64,000 bases of DNA from Mycobacterium sp. ELW1 (GCF_008329905.1 NZ_CP032155.1:3224001-3288000); one strand, 5' to 3'. Positions 1-9,261 are shown, counted from the stretch's first letter. Numbers and translations: made by a program. Notes: a model not told the origin generated them from the sequence alone.

Positions 1-1
1 T

Positions 2-415
2 TCGCTGGCCGCCCGGATGGGCGTTCCCGAGGAGAACTTCCGCGCGACGGTGGACCGCTTCAACGAAGATGCGTTCGCCGGTGAGGATCCCGACTTCGGG
101 CGCGGCCGAAGCGCCTACGACCGGTACTACGGAGATCCGACGATCACCCCCAACCCGAACCTGCGGCCACTGATCAAAGGACCGTTCTACGCGGTGAAGA
201 TGGTCCTGAGCGACCTCGGAACCTGCGGTGGTCTGCGCGCCGATGACCGCGCCCGGGTGCTGCGCGAGGACGGGACCGTCATCGCCGGGTTGTACGCGAT
301 CGGCAACACCGCGGCCAACGCGTTCGGACACACCTATCCCGGCGCCGGCGCGACGATCGCGCAGGGGCTCGTGTACGGCTACATCGCCGCGCTGGACGCC
401 GCGGCGCGGACCTAG
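2..415 (+). CDS. FAD-binding dehydrogenase, KstD/fumarate-reductase flavoprotein type, C-terminal part
   Basis: Only the last ~137 residues are in the window; the gene begins to the left. The visible part matches the C-terminal lobe of 3-ketosteroid-delta1-dehydrogenase-like flavoproteins: an LSDLGTCGGLRAD stretch, the GLYAIGNTAAN segment that closes over FAD, and a TYPGAGATIAQG motif near the end. In KstD enzymes the Tyr and the Gly four residues later in that motif polarise the C3 carbonyl; both are present here. A full-length relative lies at 13516-15075. The gene converges on the PadR regulator, the two stop codons overlapping by 4 bp. The family is clear; the steroid substrate is inferred from the family and not shown. 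Confidence 0.85.
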   Translation, partial: SLAARMGVPEENFRATVDRFNEDAFAGEDPDFGRGRSAYDRYYGDPTITPNPNLRPLIKGPFYAVKMVLSDLGTCGGLRADDRARVLREDGTVIAGLYAIGNTAANAFGHTYPGAGATIAQGLVYGYIAALDAAART

Positions 416-1074
416 GCGTCCTCGGCGTCGGCCTTGCGCTCGATCTCGTACCAGTAGGACGGATCGGGCCACGGAATCTTGCCGCCCTCACCGACTTTCG
501 GGAAATTCGCCTCGGCCTCGTCGAGATCCTTGATGAGTTTGAGGGTGAGTTCCCGTTCGGATGCGTAGTATCGGTCGGCCCAGTCCAGCGCGATCTTGGC
601 GTAGGCCCAGGAGGGGTCCGCAGCGGCCCATCGCGCTTCCTTGGCGGCGTCGCGCTGCATCCTGTCGATGTACGCGATGTGCTCTTGCAACATCTGCTTG
701 AGCGACGCCGGATCGCTCAGGTGCCCCAACGTCACCCGCAGGATCGCTGGATGCTTGAGCGACGGCGGCTCGACCGGCGCCTCCCTGGCCCAGCGGGTCA
801 CCGCGTCCATCCCGGTCGGGGTGATCTTGTACAGACGACGGTTGCGGGTGCCTTCACCGTCCACTCGCGAGGTGAGCAGGCCCATCTTCTCGAGCTTCTT
901 GAGCTCCGAATAGATCTGGCTGAACGCAGGGCTGCCGTAGTAGTAGCGCATGCTCCAGTCGATCCACTTCCGGATGTCGTAACCCGACAGCTCCGTCTCG
1001 TACGACAGCATCCCGAGCAACGCCCAGCCGGTCGCGGACAGCGACGGCATGGCGCCAGACTCGGGTTCGGTCAT
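412..1074 (-). CDS. PadR family transcriptional regulator
   Basis: A 220-residue protein. The N-terminal ~100 residues form a PadR winged helix (ATGWALLGMLSYETELSGYDIRKW, then FSQIYSELKKLEKMGLL and a wing with RRLYKITPTG). The rest is the helical Vir-type dimerisation tail with many charged residues. PadR proteins are usually repressors released by small aromatic or lipophilic ligands. The gene converges on a KstD-like gene and is divergent from a PaaI-type thioesterase, so either could be a target. ATG 1074 was chosen; an internal ATG at 1050 is possible. Confidence 0.88.
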   Translation of the reverse strand: MTEPESGAMPSLSATGWALLGMLSYETELSGYDIRKWIDWSMRYYYGSPAFSQIYSELKKLEKMGLLTSRVDGEGTRNRRLYKITPTGMDAVTRWAREAPVEPPSLKHPAILRVTLGHLSDPASLKQMLQEHIAYIDRMQRDAAKEARWAAADPSWAYAKIALDWADRYYASERELTLKLIKDLDEAEANFPKVGEGGKIPWPDPSYWYEIERKADAEDA

Positions 1075-1174
1075 CTGCTCAGGGTATCAACCCAGGTCAC
1101 AGGTTTGCCTGCACCGGCCGCTGGCCGGGATGCCGCATTGCGCGGCGACGCCCGCCCGCCGAAAGATGGTCGGG

Positions 1175-1771
1175 ATGTCCGCACCGCACGAGGATGACGC
1201 CGCCGAGGCGCTGTACGCATCACTGACCAACTCGGTGCGCCGGTTGGTCGATGTCACGATCCGCAGTCACACCGATCCGGACGGCATCGCATCGGCGAAG
1301 GCCAAGATCGACGCTGCGGCCGATGAGCTCAGCAGCAGCTTGGTTCCCGGATCGTTCGGCGTCCAGCTGGACCCCTCCGGGCGCCCCCGGGCATGGGGCA
1401 ACGCGGTCATCGGATTGCGCAACGCCTTGGCGCCGCCGCTCGACGTACACCGGGAAGCCGACGGCACCGTGTGGTCAGAGGTGACGCTGGGGGCGGCCTA
1501 CGAGGGACCGCCCGGGCATGTGCACGGCGGCGTCTGCGCCTTGCTGCTCGATCACATTCTCGGGGCGACCGCACACCAGCCCGGCCGGCCGGCGGTCACC
1601 GGAACGCTCACGCTGCGCTACGAGTTGGGGACGCGGCTCGGACCTGTGCGGGCCGAGGCTCACGTGGACCGGATCGAGGGAGTGAAGACCTACGCGGTCG
1701 GCCACCTGTCGACCCCCGACGGGGTCACGGTGCGCGCGGAAGGGGTCTTCATCCATCCGCGGACGGCGTGA
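1175..1771 (+). CDS. PaaI-type hotdog thioesterase
   Basis: About 198 residues. The hotdog signature is visible: GPPGHVHGGVCALLLDHILG, with the HGG loop and the following helix that carries the active-site Asp, then TLTLRYELGTRLGPVRAEAHV strands. PaaI/YbgC-like members hydrolyse acyl- or aryl-CoA thioesters. The N-terminal ~90 residues are a helical extension. ATG 1175 is preferred to ATG 1166, and to more upstream codons that would run into the PadR promoter. The gene precedes the aldolase gene by 54 bp on the same strand. Substrate unknown. Confidence 0.8.
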   Translation: MSAPHEDDAAEALYASLTNSVRRLVDVTIRSHTDPDGIASAKAKIDAAADELSSSLVPGSFGVQLDPSGRPRAWGNAVIGLRNALAPPLDVHREADGTVWSEVTLGAAYEGPPGHVHGGVCALLLDHILGATAHQPGRPAVTGTLTLRYELGTRLGPVRAEAHVDRIEGVKTYAVGHLSTPDGVTVRAEGVFIHPRTA

Positions 1772-1825
1772 CGGGACCGCACGCCCGTGCTGGACACCGC
1801 GGCATCACGCTGATAGGACAGGCAG

Positions 1826-2662
1826 ATGCCGCTCGCTCGAACCGCCGACCTCGTCGCCGCCGCGTACCGCGAGGGTTCCGAAGTGCTCGCCTGCAACGTC
1901 ATCACGCTCGAACATGCCGAGGCCATCGTCACCGGCGCCGAACATGTTGGCAGGCCGGTGATTCTGCAGCTCAGTGAGAATGCCGTCAGATTCCACCACG
2001 GCAGGCTGCACCCGATCGCGGCCGCCGCGAGCGCCGTCGCCGCCGCGGCGGAGGTCGACGTCGCGGTTCATCTCGACCACGTCGAGGACGAAAGCCTTCT
2101 GCACGCCTGCGCCGGCACCGGTGCATCGTCGGTCATGTTCGATGCGTCCGCTCTGGACTATGCCGCCAACGTCGCCGCCACGAAATCCGCAGCGCAATGG
2201 GCACATCGGGAGGGGCTGTTCCTCGAAGCCGAACTCGGCGAGGTCGGCGGCAAGGACGGCGCACACGCCCCCGGTGTGCGCACCGACCCCGGCGAGGCAG
2301 CCGACTTCGTCGCGGCAACCGGCGTCGACGCACTGGCTGTCGCGGTGGGAAGCTCCCATGCGATGGCGGAACGCAGCGCCGCCCTGGACTTCGAGCTCAT
2401 CCGGCGGCTGCGTGCGGCTGTGCCGGTTCCCCTTGTGCTGCATGGCTCTTCAGGCGTCGCCGACAGCGAACTGCGTAAGGCCGTCGAGGCGGGAATCACC
2501 AAGATCAATGTGGGCACGCTGCTCAACGTCCGGTTCACCGCCGCGGTGCGCGCGCACCTGGCCGCCGACCCGAACGTCAACGATCCGCGCCGTTACCTCG
2601 CGCCGGCACGCGAAGCGATCGCCGAGGCGGTGGCCGCGCTGATCACGACGGTCGACGGCTAG
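1826..2662 (+). CDS. Class II (zinc) ketose-bisphosphate aldolase, GatY/KbaY/Fba type
   Basis: A 278-residue protein, the usual length for tagatose-1,6-bisphosphate aldolase catalytic subunits. Visible residues are HLDH (82-85, catalytic Asp84 and Zn ligand His85), ELGEVGGKDG from 136, GSSH (Zn ligand His178), LHGSSG (Zn ligand His206) and the phosphate-binding KINVGT at 226-231. It should cleave a ketose-1,6-bisphosphate into DHAP and glyceraldehyde-3-phosphate. The KbaZ/GatZ-type partner lies at 3594-4895 across the DeoR gene, so tagatose bisphosphate is more likely than fructose bisphosphate. This is inferred from neighbours. Confidence 0.88.
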   Translation: MPLARTADLVAAAYREGSEVLACNVITLEHAEAIVTGAEHVGRPVILQLSENAVRFHHGRLHPIAAAASAVAAAAEVDVAVHLDHVEDESLLHACAGTGASSVMFDASALDYAANVAATKSAAQWAHREGLFLEAELGEVGGKDGAHAPGVRTDPGEAADFVAATGVDALAVAVGSSHAMAERSAALDFELIRRLRAAVPVPLVLHGSSGVADSELRKAVEAGITKINVGTLLNVRFTAAVRAHLAADPNVNDPRRYLAPAREAIAEAVAALITTVDG

Positions 2663-2672
2663 TCGCGCGGCC

Positions 2673-3458
2673 TCAGGCGTCGCCCACCTCGACGACGTGG
2701 ACGTGCACTCCCGCCGCGCCGATTCGCTCCAGCTGCGCCGGGTCGGCGGTCGAATCGGTCACGAGGTGATCGATCTCCTTGAGTGTCACCATCTTTGCGA
2801 GAGTGACCTTGCCGATCTTGGAGCCGTCGACGGCGACGATGACCTGTTGCGCGTTGGCGGCCATGGCCATCGCGGTGCGGGCTTCAGCCTCGTCGAACGT
2901 GGTCGGCCCCACTTCCGCGGACATCCCGTCGGCGCCGAGGACCGCGGTGCCGACATTGATCACCTGGAACGCGTGCTCAGACATCGGCCCCACCGCTTCC
3001 AACGAGTTCGCCCGCACCAGACCGCCGGTGACGATCACCTTCATGTGCGCGTCGACGGCGCACTCGGCGGCGATGGTCAGGGAGTTCGTCACGATCGTCA
3101 TCTGCGGGCGCCCCTTGAGTGATCGCGCGACTTCACTTGTGGTGACACCGCCGGTCAAGGCCACTGCCTGAGGTCCGGCAGGCACCAGCGCGGCGGCATG
3201 CTGGGCGATCCGCCGTTTGATGGCGATCATCCGGTGATCACGCAGCCGGACCGGAATCTCGCTGCCGCTGGGATCGAGAGCCCGTGCCCCGCCGTGCGTT
3301 CGGACCAGCAGTCCCTGGTCCTCGAGCTCGCTGAGGTCGCGGCGCAGCGTCGCCGCCGACACCCGCAGTTCGGCGCGAAGCACCTGCGAGTCGACTTCGC
3401 CCCGGGCCCGCAGCAGTGAGAGCACCTCACGCATCCGATCGGTGCGTCTGGTCGACAT
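2673..3458 (-). CDS. DeoR/GlpR family sugar-phosphate-responsive repressor
   Basis: 261 residues. The N-terminal DeoR winged helix spans about residues 5-60 (RVSAATLRRDLSELEDQGLL, then VRTHGGA). The C-terminal DeoR sensor has VALTGGVTTSEVARSL and VTNSLTIAAE, which in this family bind a phosphorylated sugar. The ATG at 3458 has a strong GGAGGAGG just upstream. The gene is convergent with the aldolase gene and divergent from the kbaZ-agaS-kinase operon, so it is the probable local repressor. A GTGATCAC palindrome lies in the divergent region. Confidence 0.92.
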   Translation of the reverse strand: MSTRRTDRMREVLSLLRARGEVDSQVLRAELRVSAATLRRDLSELEDQGLLVRTHGGARALDPSGSEIPVRLRDHRMIAIKRRIAQHAAALVPAGPQAVALTGGVTTSEVARSLKGRPQMTIVTNSLTIAAECAVDAHMKVIVTGGLVRANSLEAVGPMSEHAFQVINVGTAVLGADGMSAEVGPTTFDEAEARTAMAMAANAQQVIVAVDGSKIGKVTLAKMVTLKEIDHLVTDSTADPAQLERIGAAGVHVHVVEVGDA

Positions 3459-3512
3459 GACGGTGCCTCCTCCGCTGCGCAGGCCGGGCGGTCAGCCAAA
3501 CGATCAGTTTTA

Positions 3513-3520
3513 GTGATCAC
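3513..3520. promoter_or_regulatory. Candidate DeoR operator (GTGATCAC palindrome)
   Basis: The 135-bp divergent region between the deoR gene and the kbaZ-type gene is locally AT-richer. It holds a perfect 8-bp palindrome GTGATCAC, followed 5 bp later by a further GTGAT half (3526-3530). Another TGATCA occurs at 3560-3565 and a GATCA at 3502-3506. Repeated half-sites in a DeoR divergent promoter suggest a repressor site, but the family motif is variable and this is unproven. Confidence 0.35.
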
Positions 3521-3593
3521 TTGACGTGATTGCGTTGCGCACTCTGAGCGAGCTTCCCATGATCAAGCAATGTTGCAAATGTCCGGGGAGCGG

Positions 3594-4895
3594 ATGAGCT
3601 GGCTCGCCGACACGATCCGCCGACACAAGTCCGGCGACACGGTCGGCGTCTACTCGGTCTGCTCGGCGCACCCCACGGTGGTCGAGGCGGCGATCATGCA
3701 GGCCGGCGCCGACGACGTTCCGGTGCTCATCGAAGCCACCTCCAACCAGGTCGACCAGTTCGGCGGCTACACCGGGATGCGCCCGGCCGAGTTCCGCGAC
3801 CTCGTCCTCGGCATCGCCGACCGGTGCGGATTCCCGCGGAGCCGGGTCGTGCTCGGCGGCGATCATCTCGGCCCCAACCGTTGGCAGGGTGAAACCGCCG
3901 CCGCCGCAATGGAAAAGGCCGACGCACTCATCGCCGCCTACGTCGAGGCCGGCTACTCGAAGATTCATCTCGACTGCAGCATGTCCTGTGCCGACGACCC
4001 GGCAGTGCTCGATGACGAGACCGTCGCGCAGCGCACCGCACGCCTGCTGCACGTCGCCGAAGAATCCGCGCAACGCAGCGGCGCCGGCCTTCCGATGTAC
4101 GTCATCGGCACCGAGGTACCGGTTCCCGGCGGGGCCCACGAGACGCTCGGCGTTCTCACCCCGACGCCGGCCGATCGCGCCCGCCGCACCATCGACGCCC
4201 ATCGGGTCGCGTTCACCCGATCCGGGCTCGATCACGTCTGGCCCCGCGTCATGGCTTTGGTGGTTCAGCCCGGGGTGGAGTTCGACCATCTTCAGGTCAT
4301 CGACTACCGGCGCGACGCCACTGTGGCGCTTCGGCGCGTTCTCGACACGGAACCGCATCTGGTGTTTGAGGCGCATTCCACCGACTATCAGCGACCCGCA
4401 CAATTGCGCGAGCTCGTCGAAGATCATTGGGCCGTGCTCAAAGTCGGCCCAGGATTGACCTTCGCGATGCGTGAGGCACTCTTCGGGCTCGCCCACATCG
4501 AGAACCAACTCCTGCCGCGGCAGTCGCGGTCCGACCTGATCGAGGTCGTCGAACGACGAATGCTCGCCAATCCCGGGTACTGGCAGGCCTATTACGACGG
4601 GGATCCGCAGACCCAGCAGACGGCCCGGCGGTACAGCTACAGCGACCGGCTGCGGTACTACTGGGCCGACGACGAGGTCGACGCCGCGCGCCGACAGCTC
4701 CTGGATAACCTCGACCGGGTCGGCATCCCACTGCCGCTCGTCAGCCAATTCCTCCCCCATCAGTACGACCGCGTCCGCGCCGGCGAACTGGACCTGACCG
4801 CCAACGCCTTGGTGATCGACAGGATTCGAGACGCGATGCGGCCCTACGCGCGTGCCTGCCGCACTGAGAACAACACCACCGGAGACCATCGATGA
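3594..4895 (+). CDS. kbaZ: D-tagatose-1,6-bisphosphate aldolase non-catalytic subunit, KbaZ/GatZ type
   Basis: About 433 residues. It has the characteristic conserved blocks of KbaZ/GatZ: VCSAHPTVVEAA, LIEATSNQVDQFGGYTGM, LGGDHLGPNRWQ, KIHLDCSMSC, YVIGTEVPVPGGAHET, VVQPGVEFDH, FEAHSTDYQ and KVGPGLTFAMREALF. These proteins stabilise or activate the class II tagatose-bisphosphate aldolase and share its fold. ATG 3594 is chosen because MSWLADTIRRHKSG aligns with the family N-terminus and GGGGAG lies just upstream; ATGs at 3570 and 3579 are alternatives. The stop overlaps the agaS-type start (ATGA). Confidence 0.92.
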   Translation: MSWLADTIRRHKSGDTVGVYSVCSAHPTVVEAAIMQAGADDVPVLIEATSNQVDQFGGYTGMRPAEFRDLVLGIADRCGFPRSRVVLGGDHLGPNRWQGETAAAAMEKADALIAAYVEAGYSKIHLDCSMSCADDPAVLDDETVAQRTARLLHVAEESAQRSGAGLPMYVIGTEVPVPGGAHETLGVLTPTPADRARRTIDAHRVAFTRSGLDHVWPRVMALVVQPGVEFDHLQVIDYRRDATVALRRVLDTEPHLVFEAHSTDYQRPAQLRELVEDHWAVLKVGPGLTFAMREALFGLAHIENQLLPRQSRSDLIEVVERRMLANPGYWQAYYDGDPQTQQTARRYSYSDRLRYYWADDEVDAARRQLLDNLDRVGIPLPLVSQFLPHQYDRVRAGELDLTANALVIDRIRDAMRPYARACRTENNTTGDHR

Positions 4896-6025
4896 CCAGT
4901 TCCACGCCCGCTCAAGAGGACGGCGGCGCAACGATTCTCGAGATCGGCCAGCAGCCCGGCGTCTGGCGCGAGGTCGCCCGCCGCAGCGATCCCGCGATCA
5001 CTGCTTTCGTGCGAAAGGTCGTCGAACAGCCGGATATCCGGGTCATCCTGACCGGCGCGGGCAGCTCCGCGTTCATCGGCGACATGGCAGCGGCCGCGCT
5101 TCGACGGCACCTCGGGCGCCGCGTCGAGGCGATCGCGACCACCAGCATCGTCAGCAATCCCCTCGATCACCTCGAGCGTCATGTCCCCACGCTGGTGGTG
5201 TCGTTCGGCCGTTCCGGCAACAGCCCGGAGAGCCTGGCCACCACCGCGTTGGCCGATGAGCTGATCGACGATGTCTGGCATCTGGTGCTCACCTGCGATG
5301 CCGACGGTGCGCTCGCGAAGGCGCATACCGGCCGGGCGAACTCCGCTGTCGTCTGCATGCCCGAGCGTGCCAATGACACCGGCTTCGCGATGACCTCGAG
5401 CCTGACCTCGATGCTGTTGACGTGTCTGCGGCTTCTCGGTCCGGCCACCGCCGACAGCGGTGAGGCACTGGCCGCCGCGGCCGAGTATGTCGCGGGCCTG
5501 CAGAGCGACATCGCCGCCCTGGCCAGGACCAAGAAGAGGCGGCTCGTCTACCTGGGCAGCGGAGCGCTCGAAGGACTCGCGCAGGAATCCGCACTGAAGA
5601 TGCTCGAGCTGACCGCCGGTGAGGTCGACACCTACTTCGACTCCCCGCTGGGCTTCCGGCACGGGCCGAAGTCCGTGCTCGACGGTGACACGCTCGTCGT
5701 CGTATACGCCGCCACCGACCCGTACACCCACCGCTACGACCTCGACATCATCGCCGAGATCCGCGCCCAACTCGGCGATGACGCGGTCGCGGTGATCAGC
5801 ACTGAGCCGCTGCCCGAGGAGTACGGCGATGCTGTCGTGCTGCCGGGCCTCGACGGTCTCGACGACGCACAGGTGGCACTGGCGTATGTGGTGTTCGCGC
5901 AATACCTCGCGCTGTTCACCGCGCTGGAACACGGCAAGACACCGGACAATCCATTTCCCTCCGGCGAGGTCAGCCGCGTCGTGCGGGGCGTCACGATCCA
6001 TCCCATGACCAGGAACGGACGGTAG
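4892..6025 (+). CDS. agaS: AgaS-type sugar isomerase (double SIS domain), galactosamine-6-phosphate deaminase/isomerase
   Basis: 377 residues with two SIS domains. The first begins near residue 50 (ILTGAGSSAFIGD, then SFGRSGNSPES with phosphate-binding serines). The second begins near 215 (YLGSGALEGLAQESALKMLELTAGEV and SPLGFRHGPKS). AgaS converts galactosamine-6-phosphate to tagatose-6-phosphate plus ammonia, which fits the adjacent kbaZ-type and aldolase genes. It overlaps the kbaZ-type gene by 4 bp and is followed after 3 bp by the kinase gene, so one transcript is likely. A glucosamine-type isomerase is the main alternative. Confidence 0.85.
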   Translation: MTSSTPAQEDGGATILEIGQQPGVWREVARRSDPAITAFVRKVVEQPDIRVILTGAGSSAFIGDMAAAALRRHLGRRVEAIATTSIVSNPLDHLERHVPTLVVSFGRSGNSPESLATTALADELIDDVWHLVLTCDADGALAKAHTGRANSAVVCMPERANDTGFAMTSSLTSMLLTCLRLLGPATADSGEALAAAAEYVAGLQSDIAALARTKKRRLVYLGSGALEGLAQESALKMLELTAGEVDTYFDSPLGFRHGPKSVLDGDTLVVVYAATDPYTHRYDLDIIAEIRAQLGDDAVAVISTEPLPEEYGDAVVLPGLDGLDDAQVALAYVVFAQYLALFTALEHGKTPDNPFPSGEVSRVVRGVTIHPMTRNGR

Positions 6026-6028
6026 ACG

Positions 6029-7006
6029 ATGGCACGTTATCTGGGGGTCGACGGCGGCGGTTCGAAGACCGCGCTGGCGCTCGTCGATGACACCGGCCAC
6101 ATCATCGCCCGCGCAACGGCTCCGACGTCCTACTACTTCAACGACGGCTTCGACATCGTCGAAAAGTCACTCGCGCAGGGCGTTACGGACATCTGCACCC
6201 AGGCTGGAATCACGACCGCCGACATCGACGCCGCCTTCTTCGGTCTGCCCGGGTACGGCGAGGCGAGCGGCGACATCGAAGCCCTCGACGCGGTCCCGGC
6301 CGGCGTGCTGGGCCACGACCGCTACAGCTGCGACAACGACATGGTCTGCGGTTGGGCGGGCTCACTTGCCGGTGAGGACGGGATCAACGTGATCAGCGGC
6401 ACGGGGTCGATGACCTACGGCGAACGCCAGGGCATCGGCCATCGCGTCGGCGGCTGGGGCGAGCTCTTCGGCGATGAAGGCTCAGCGTATTGGATTGCCG
6501 CACAGGGGCTCAACGCCTTCTCCCGGATGAGCGACGGCAGGCTGCCGAAGGGCCCGTTGCACGCTCTGATGAAGAAGCGTCTGGAGGTCAGCGGCGATCT
6601 CGACGTCGTCAGCCTGGTCATCGACACGTGGAAGGGCAACCGCAGCAAGATCGCCGCACTGGCGACGACGGTCTGCGAGGCCGCCGAAGCCGGCGACGAG
6701 CCGTCTGCCCGCACCTTGAGCGCGGCGGTCGACGAGCTGGTCACACTGATCGAGACGACCCGAACGCTGATCGGATTCACCGATGCCGACACCGTGCCGG
6801 TGTCCTACTCGGGCGGGATGTTCTCCAACGACGGCTTCCTGACCCGGTTCGTGGCCGCACTACAGAACTCCCCGGCCAGATACGACCTTCAGACTCCCCG
6901 GCTCGACCCGGCGGTGGGCGGTGCGCTCTACGCCGCCAAGCACAGCGGCCACCCGCTGAGTCCGGCTGCCGTGCAACACCTTTCCGACCACAACCCGACA
7001 AGGTGA
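6029..7006 (+). CDS. BadF/BadG-type sugar kinase (N-acetylglucosamine kinase-like)
   Basis: 325 residues of the ASKHA ATPase fold. The N-terminal phosphate loop is LGVDGGGSKTALALVDD, the second nucleotide motif is NVISGTGSMTYGE near residue 120, and GDEGSAYW follows near 150. Close relatives phosphorylate GlcNAc or related amino sugars. Here it probably supplies the 6-phosphate that AgaS needs. In the absence of a deacetylase in the cluster the substrate could be a free amino sugar such as galactosamine; this is inference. A stop codon of agaS lies 3 bp upstream. Confidence 0.82.
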   Translation: MARYLGVDGGGSKTALALVDDTGHIIARATAPTSYYFNDGFDIVEKSLAQGVTDICTQAGITTADIDAAFFGLPGYGEASGDIEALDAVPAGVLGHDRYSCDNDMVCGWAGSLAGEDGINVISGTGSMTYGERQGIGHRVGGWGELFGDEGSAYWIAAQGLNAFSRMSDGRLPKGPLHALMKKRLEVSGDLDVVSLVIDTWKGNRSKIAALATTVCEAAEAGDEPSARTLSAAVDELVTLIETTRTLIGFTDADTVPVSYSGGMFSNDGFLTRFVAALQNSPARYDLQTPRLDPAVGGALYAAKHSGHPLSPAAVQHLSDHNPTR

Positions 7007-7013
7007 CGTCACC

Positions 7014-7931
7014 ATGACCATGACCACCGCACCACGGACCCGCAGCTGGATCTTCTACGCCGCCCTGCTCATCCTGTTCTGGGGCGTGTGGGGCGCATTC
7101 TCGGCCCTGCCGTCGTCGAAGTACGGCTATCCCGACGAGATGATCTACAGCATCTGGGCGCTGACCATGATCATCCCGGCGGCCGTCGCACTCCGCGGCC
7201 AGACGTGGGATCGCCGCCCGGCCGCGACCATCTACGGCCTGCTGATCGGCCTCACCGGCGCAGGCGGGCAGCTGATCCTGTTCCAGGCGCTGACGATGGG
7301 CCCCGCCTATCTGATCTTCCCGATCGTGTCGATCTCACCGGCCATCACGGTGATCATGGCGATGGTGCTTCTGCGCGAACGCATCTCACCGCTGGCCGTG
7401 GTGGGTTTGGTCTTCGCGCTCGCCGCGATCGTGTTGTTCACCGTCACCGGCGGTGACTCCGAGAGCTCGTCGGGTCCGTGGCTGCTGCTGTCGATACTGA
7501 TCTGCGTGGCGTGGGGCGTGCAGGCCTACTTCATGCGCAAGTCCGCGACGGTCGGGGTCAACGAGGCCACCACCTTCGGCTGGATGACGATCAGCGGCCT
7601 GGCCCTGATCCCCGTGGCGCTGATCTCGCTCGGCGGTATCCCCACCGACTTCCCCTGGCAGGCACCGGCATTGGCGGCCGGCACCCAGATCCTGAACGCG
7701 ATCGGCGCGTTGTTTCTCGTCATGGCGCTCGCCCGCGGCAAGGCGTCGATCGTCGCGCCGACGACGAACGCGCTCGCGCCCGCGCTCACCGTGATCATCT
7801 CGCTGATCGCCTACCAGACCCTGCCCACGCCGTACGGTGCGATCGGCATCGTGCTGGCGCTCGTCGGCTCGACGCTAATGGTCTACGCCGACGAGAAGCG
7901 CGGCGAGTCCCTCACCGAGGCGGTGCGATGA
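7014..7931 (+). CDS. EamA/DMT superfamily membrane transporter
   Basis: 305 residues, nearly all hydrophobic, with about ten predicted membrane segments in two EamA-type halves (for example ILFWGVWGAFSALPSSKYGYP at the start and GAIGIVLALVGSTLMVYADE at the end). Each half ends in the typical helix that follows a charged loop. DMT proteins import or export small metabolites. Its place between the kinase and the glycosidase suggests sugar or amino-sugar transport. ATG 7014 follows the kinase stop by 7 bp, and its TGA overlaps the GH4 start (ATGA). Confidence 0.85.
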   Translation: MTMTTAPRTRSWIFYAALLILFWGVWGAFSALPSSKYGYPDEMIYSIWALTMIIPAAVALRGQTWDRRPAATIYGLLIGLTGAGGQLILFQALTMGPAYLIFPIVSISPAITVIMAMVLLRERISPLAVVGLVFALAAIVLFTVTGGDSESSSGPWLLLSILICVAWGVQAYFMRKSATVGVNEATTFGWMTISGLALIPVALISLGGIPTDFPWQAPALAAGTQILNAIGALFLVMALARGKASIVAPTTNALAPALTVIISLIAYQTLPTPYGAIGIVLALVGSTLMVYADEKRGESLTEAVR

Positions 7932-9250
7932 AACCCACCGTCGTCATCATCGGCGCGGGCAGCGTCGAGTTCACCCGCGAGCTGCTCGGCGACATCCTGT
8001 CGTTCGCCGAGCTGGGCTCGACGCGGGTGGTGTTGCACGACATCGATGCGCAGCGGCTCGAGACGGCGCAGGCGATCGCTCGCGCGACCGCGCTGGCCGC
8101 CGGTGCCGAGCCTGAGATCGTCGCGACGCTCGACCGCCGCCGCGCGCTCGACGGCGCCGACTACGTCATCAACGTCATCCAGGTCGGGATGCACGAGGCC
8201 ACGGTGCGGGACTTCGAGATCCCGGCGCGTTACGGGCTGAAGCAGACCATCGGCGACACGATCGGCGTCGGCGGCATCTTCCGCGGCCTGCGGACGTTCC
8301 CGGTGCTTGCCGATATCGCACGCGACATGGCGCAGGTGTGTCCCGACGCCTGGTTGTTGAACTACACCAACCCGATGGCGATGAACATCTCGTTCCTTCA
8401 TGCTGTCGCCCCGAAGCTGAAAGTGCTTGGGCTGTGCCACTCCGTGTACTGGACGATGGTCGGACTGTGTGAGCTCATCGACGTGCCCTACGACGAGGTG
8501 GCCTACTGGTCGGCGGGAGTGAACCACCAGGCTTGGGTGCTGCGGTGGGAACGCGGCGGCCAGAATCTCTATCCCCTGCTGGACGAACGCATCGCAGGTG
8601 ACTCGGAGTTGCGCCGACGGGTCCGGGTCGACATGTACCGGCGGCTGGGCTATTACCCCACCGAGACCAGCGAGCACAGCAGCGAGTACGTCGGCTGGTA
8701 TCTGCACGATGACGCCGAGATCGAACGGTTGCGCATCAACGTCGGCGAGTATGTGTCGATCAGCGAGGCCAACCTTGCCGAATATGCCCGGGTTCGAGCC
8801 GAATTGGCCGACTCCCCGACGCTACCGATCGACACCGGCTCCACGGAGTACGCACCGCAGGTGATCCATTCCCTCGAGACCGGGACGCCGCGGGTCATCT
8901 CGGCCAACGTCATCAACGACGGATTGATCACCAACCTGCCCGACGGGCTGGCGGTCGAGGTGCCGACGCTGCTCGACTCCCTCGGTGCGCATCCGATGAA
9001 GGTGGGCGACCTCCCGCCGCAGTGCGCGGCGCTCAACCGCAGTTTCCTCGGGCCCGTCGACCTCACGGTGCGCGCGGCCGTCGACGGCGATCCGCGGCTG
9101 GTGCGCGCCGCGGCGATGGTCGACCCGAACACCGCCGCGACGCTGACCGTCGATCAGATCTGGGCGCTGTGCGACGAACTGACCGACGCGCACGGCGACC
9201 TGCTGCCCCCGCCCCTGCGTTCCCGATCCGCCCGAGATCTCGTCAACTAA
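7928..9250 (+). CDS. Glycoside hydrolase family 4 enzyme (alpha-galactosidase-like, NAD/Mn-dependent)
   Basis: 440 residues. The Rossmann motif is IIGAGSVEFTRELL at 8-20. Other family-4 marks are GDTIGVGGIFRGLRT (109-123), NYTNPMAMN (145-153), GLCHS (Cys170-His171) and GVNHQAW (His200); the Cys and the last His are the usual Mn2+ ligands. GH4 enzymes cleave by oxidation-elimination with NAD+. The MelA-like CHSV motif and the tagatose-pathway neighbours favour an alpha-galactoside or galactosaminide substrate. The start overlaps the EamA stop. An upstream in-frame extension is out of register with a real gene and was ignored. No signal peptide, so it acts on imported substrate. Confidence 0.88.
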   Translation: MKPTVVIIGAGSVEFTRELLGDILSFAELGSTRVVLHDIDAQRLETAQAIARATALAAGAEPEIVATLDRRRALDGADYVINVIQVGMHEATVRDFEIPARYGLKQTIGDTIGVGGIFRGLRTFPVLADIARDMAQVCPDAWLLNYTNPMAMNISFLHAVAPKLKVLGLCHSVYWTMVGLCELIDVPYDEVAYWSAGVNHQAWVLRWERGGQNLYPLLDERIAGDSELRRRVRVDMYRRLGYYPTETSEHSSEYVGWYLHDDAEIERLRINVGEYVSISEANLAEYARVRAELADSPTLPIDTGSTEYAPQVIHSLETGTPRVISANVINDGLITNLPDGLAVEVPTLLDSLGAHPMKVGDLPPQCAALNRSFLGPVDLTVRAAVDGDPRLVRAAAMVDPNTAATLTVDQIWALCDELTDAHGDLLPPPLRSRSARDLVN

Positions 9251-9261
9251 GGAGTGTCACC

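Noticed and set aside
3521..3526. TTGACG as a -35 box for the kbaZ-type operon
   Set aside because: No suitable -10 sequence was found at 16-19 bp.
7478..7927. Upstream extension of the GH4 reading frame
   Set aside because: It lies over the EamA gene in a different frame; the family N-terminus starts exactly at ATG 7928.
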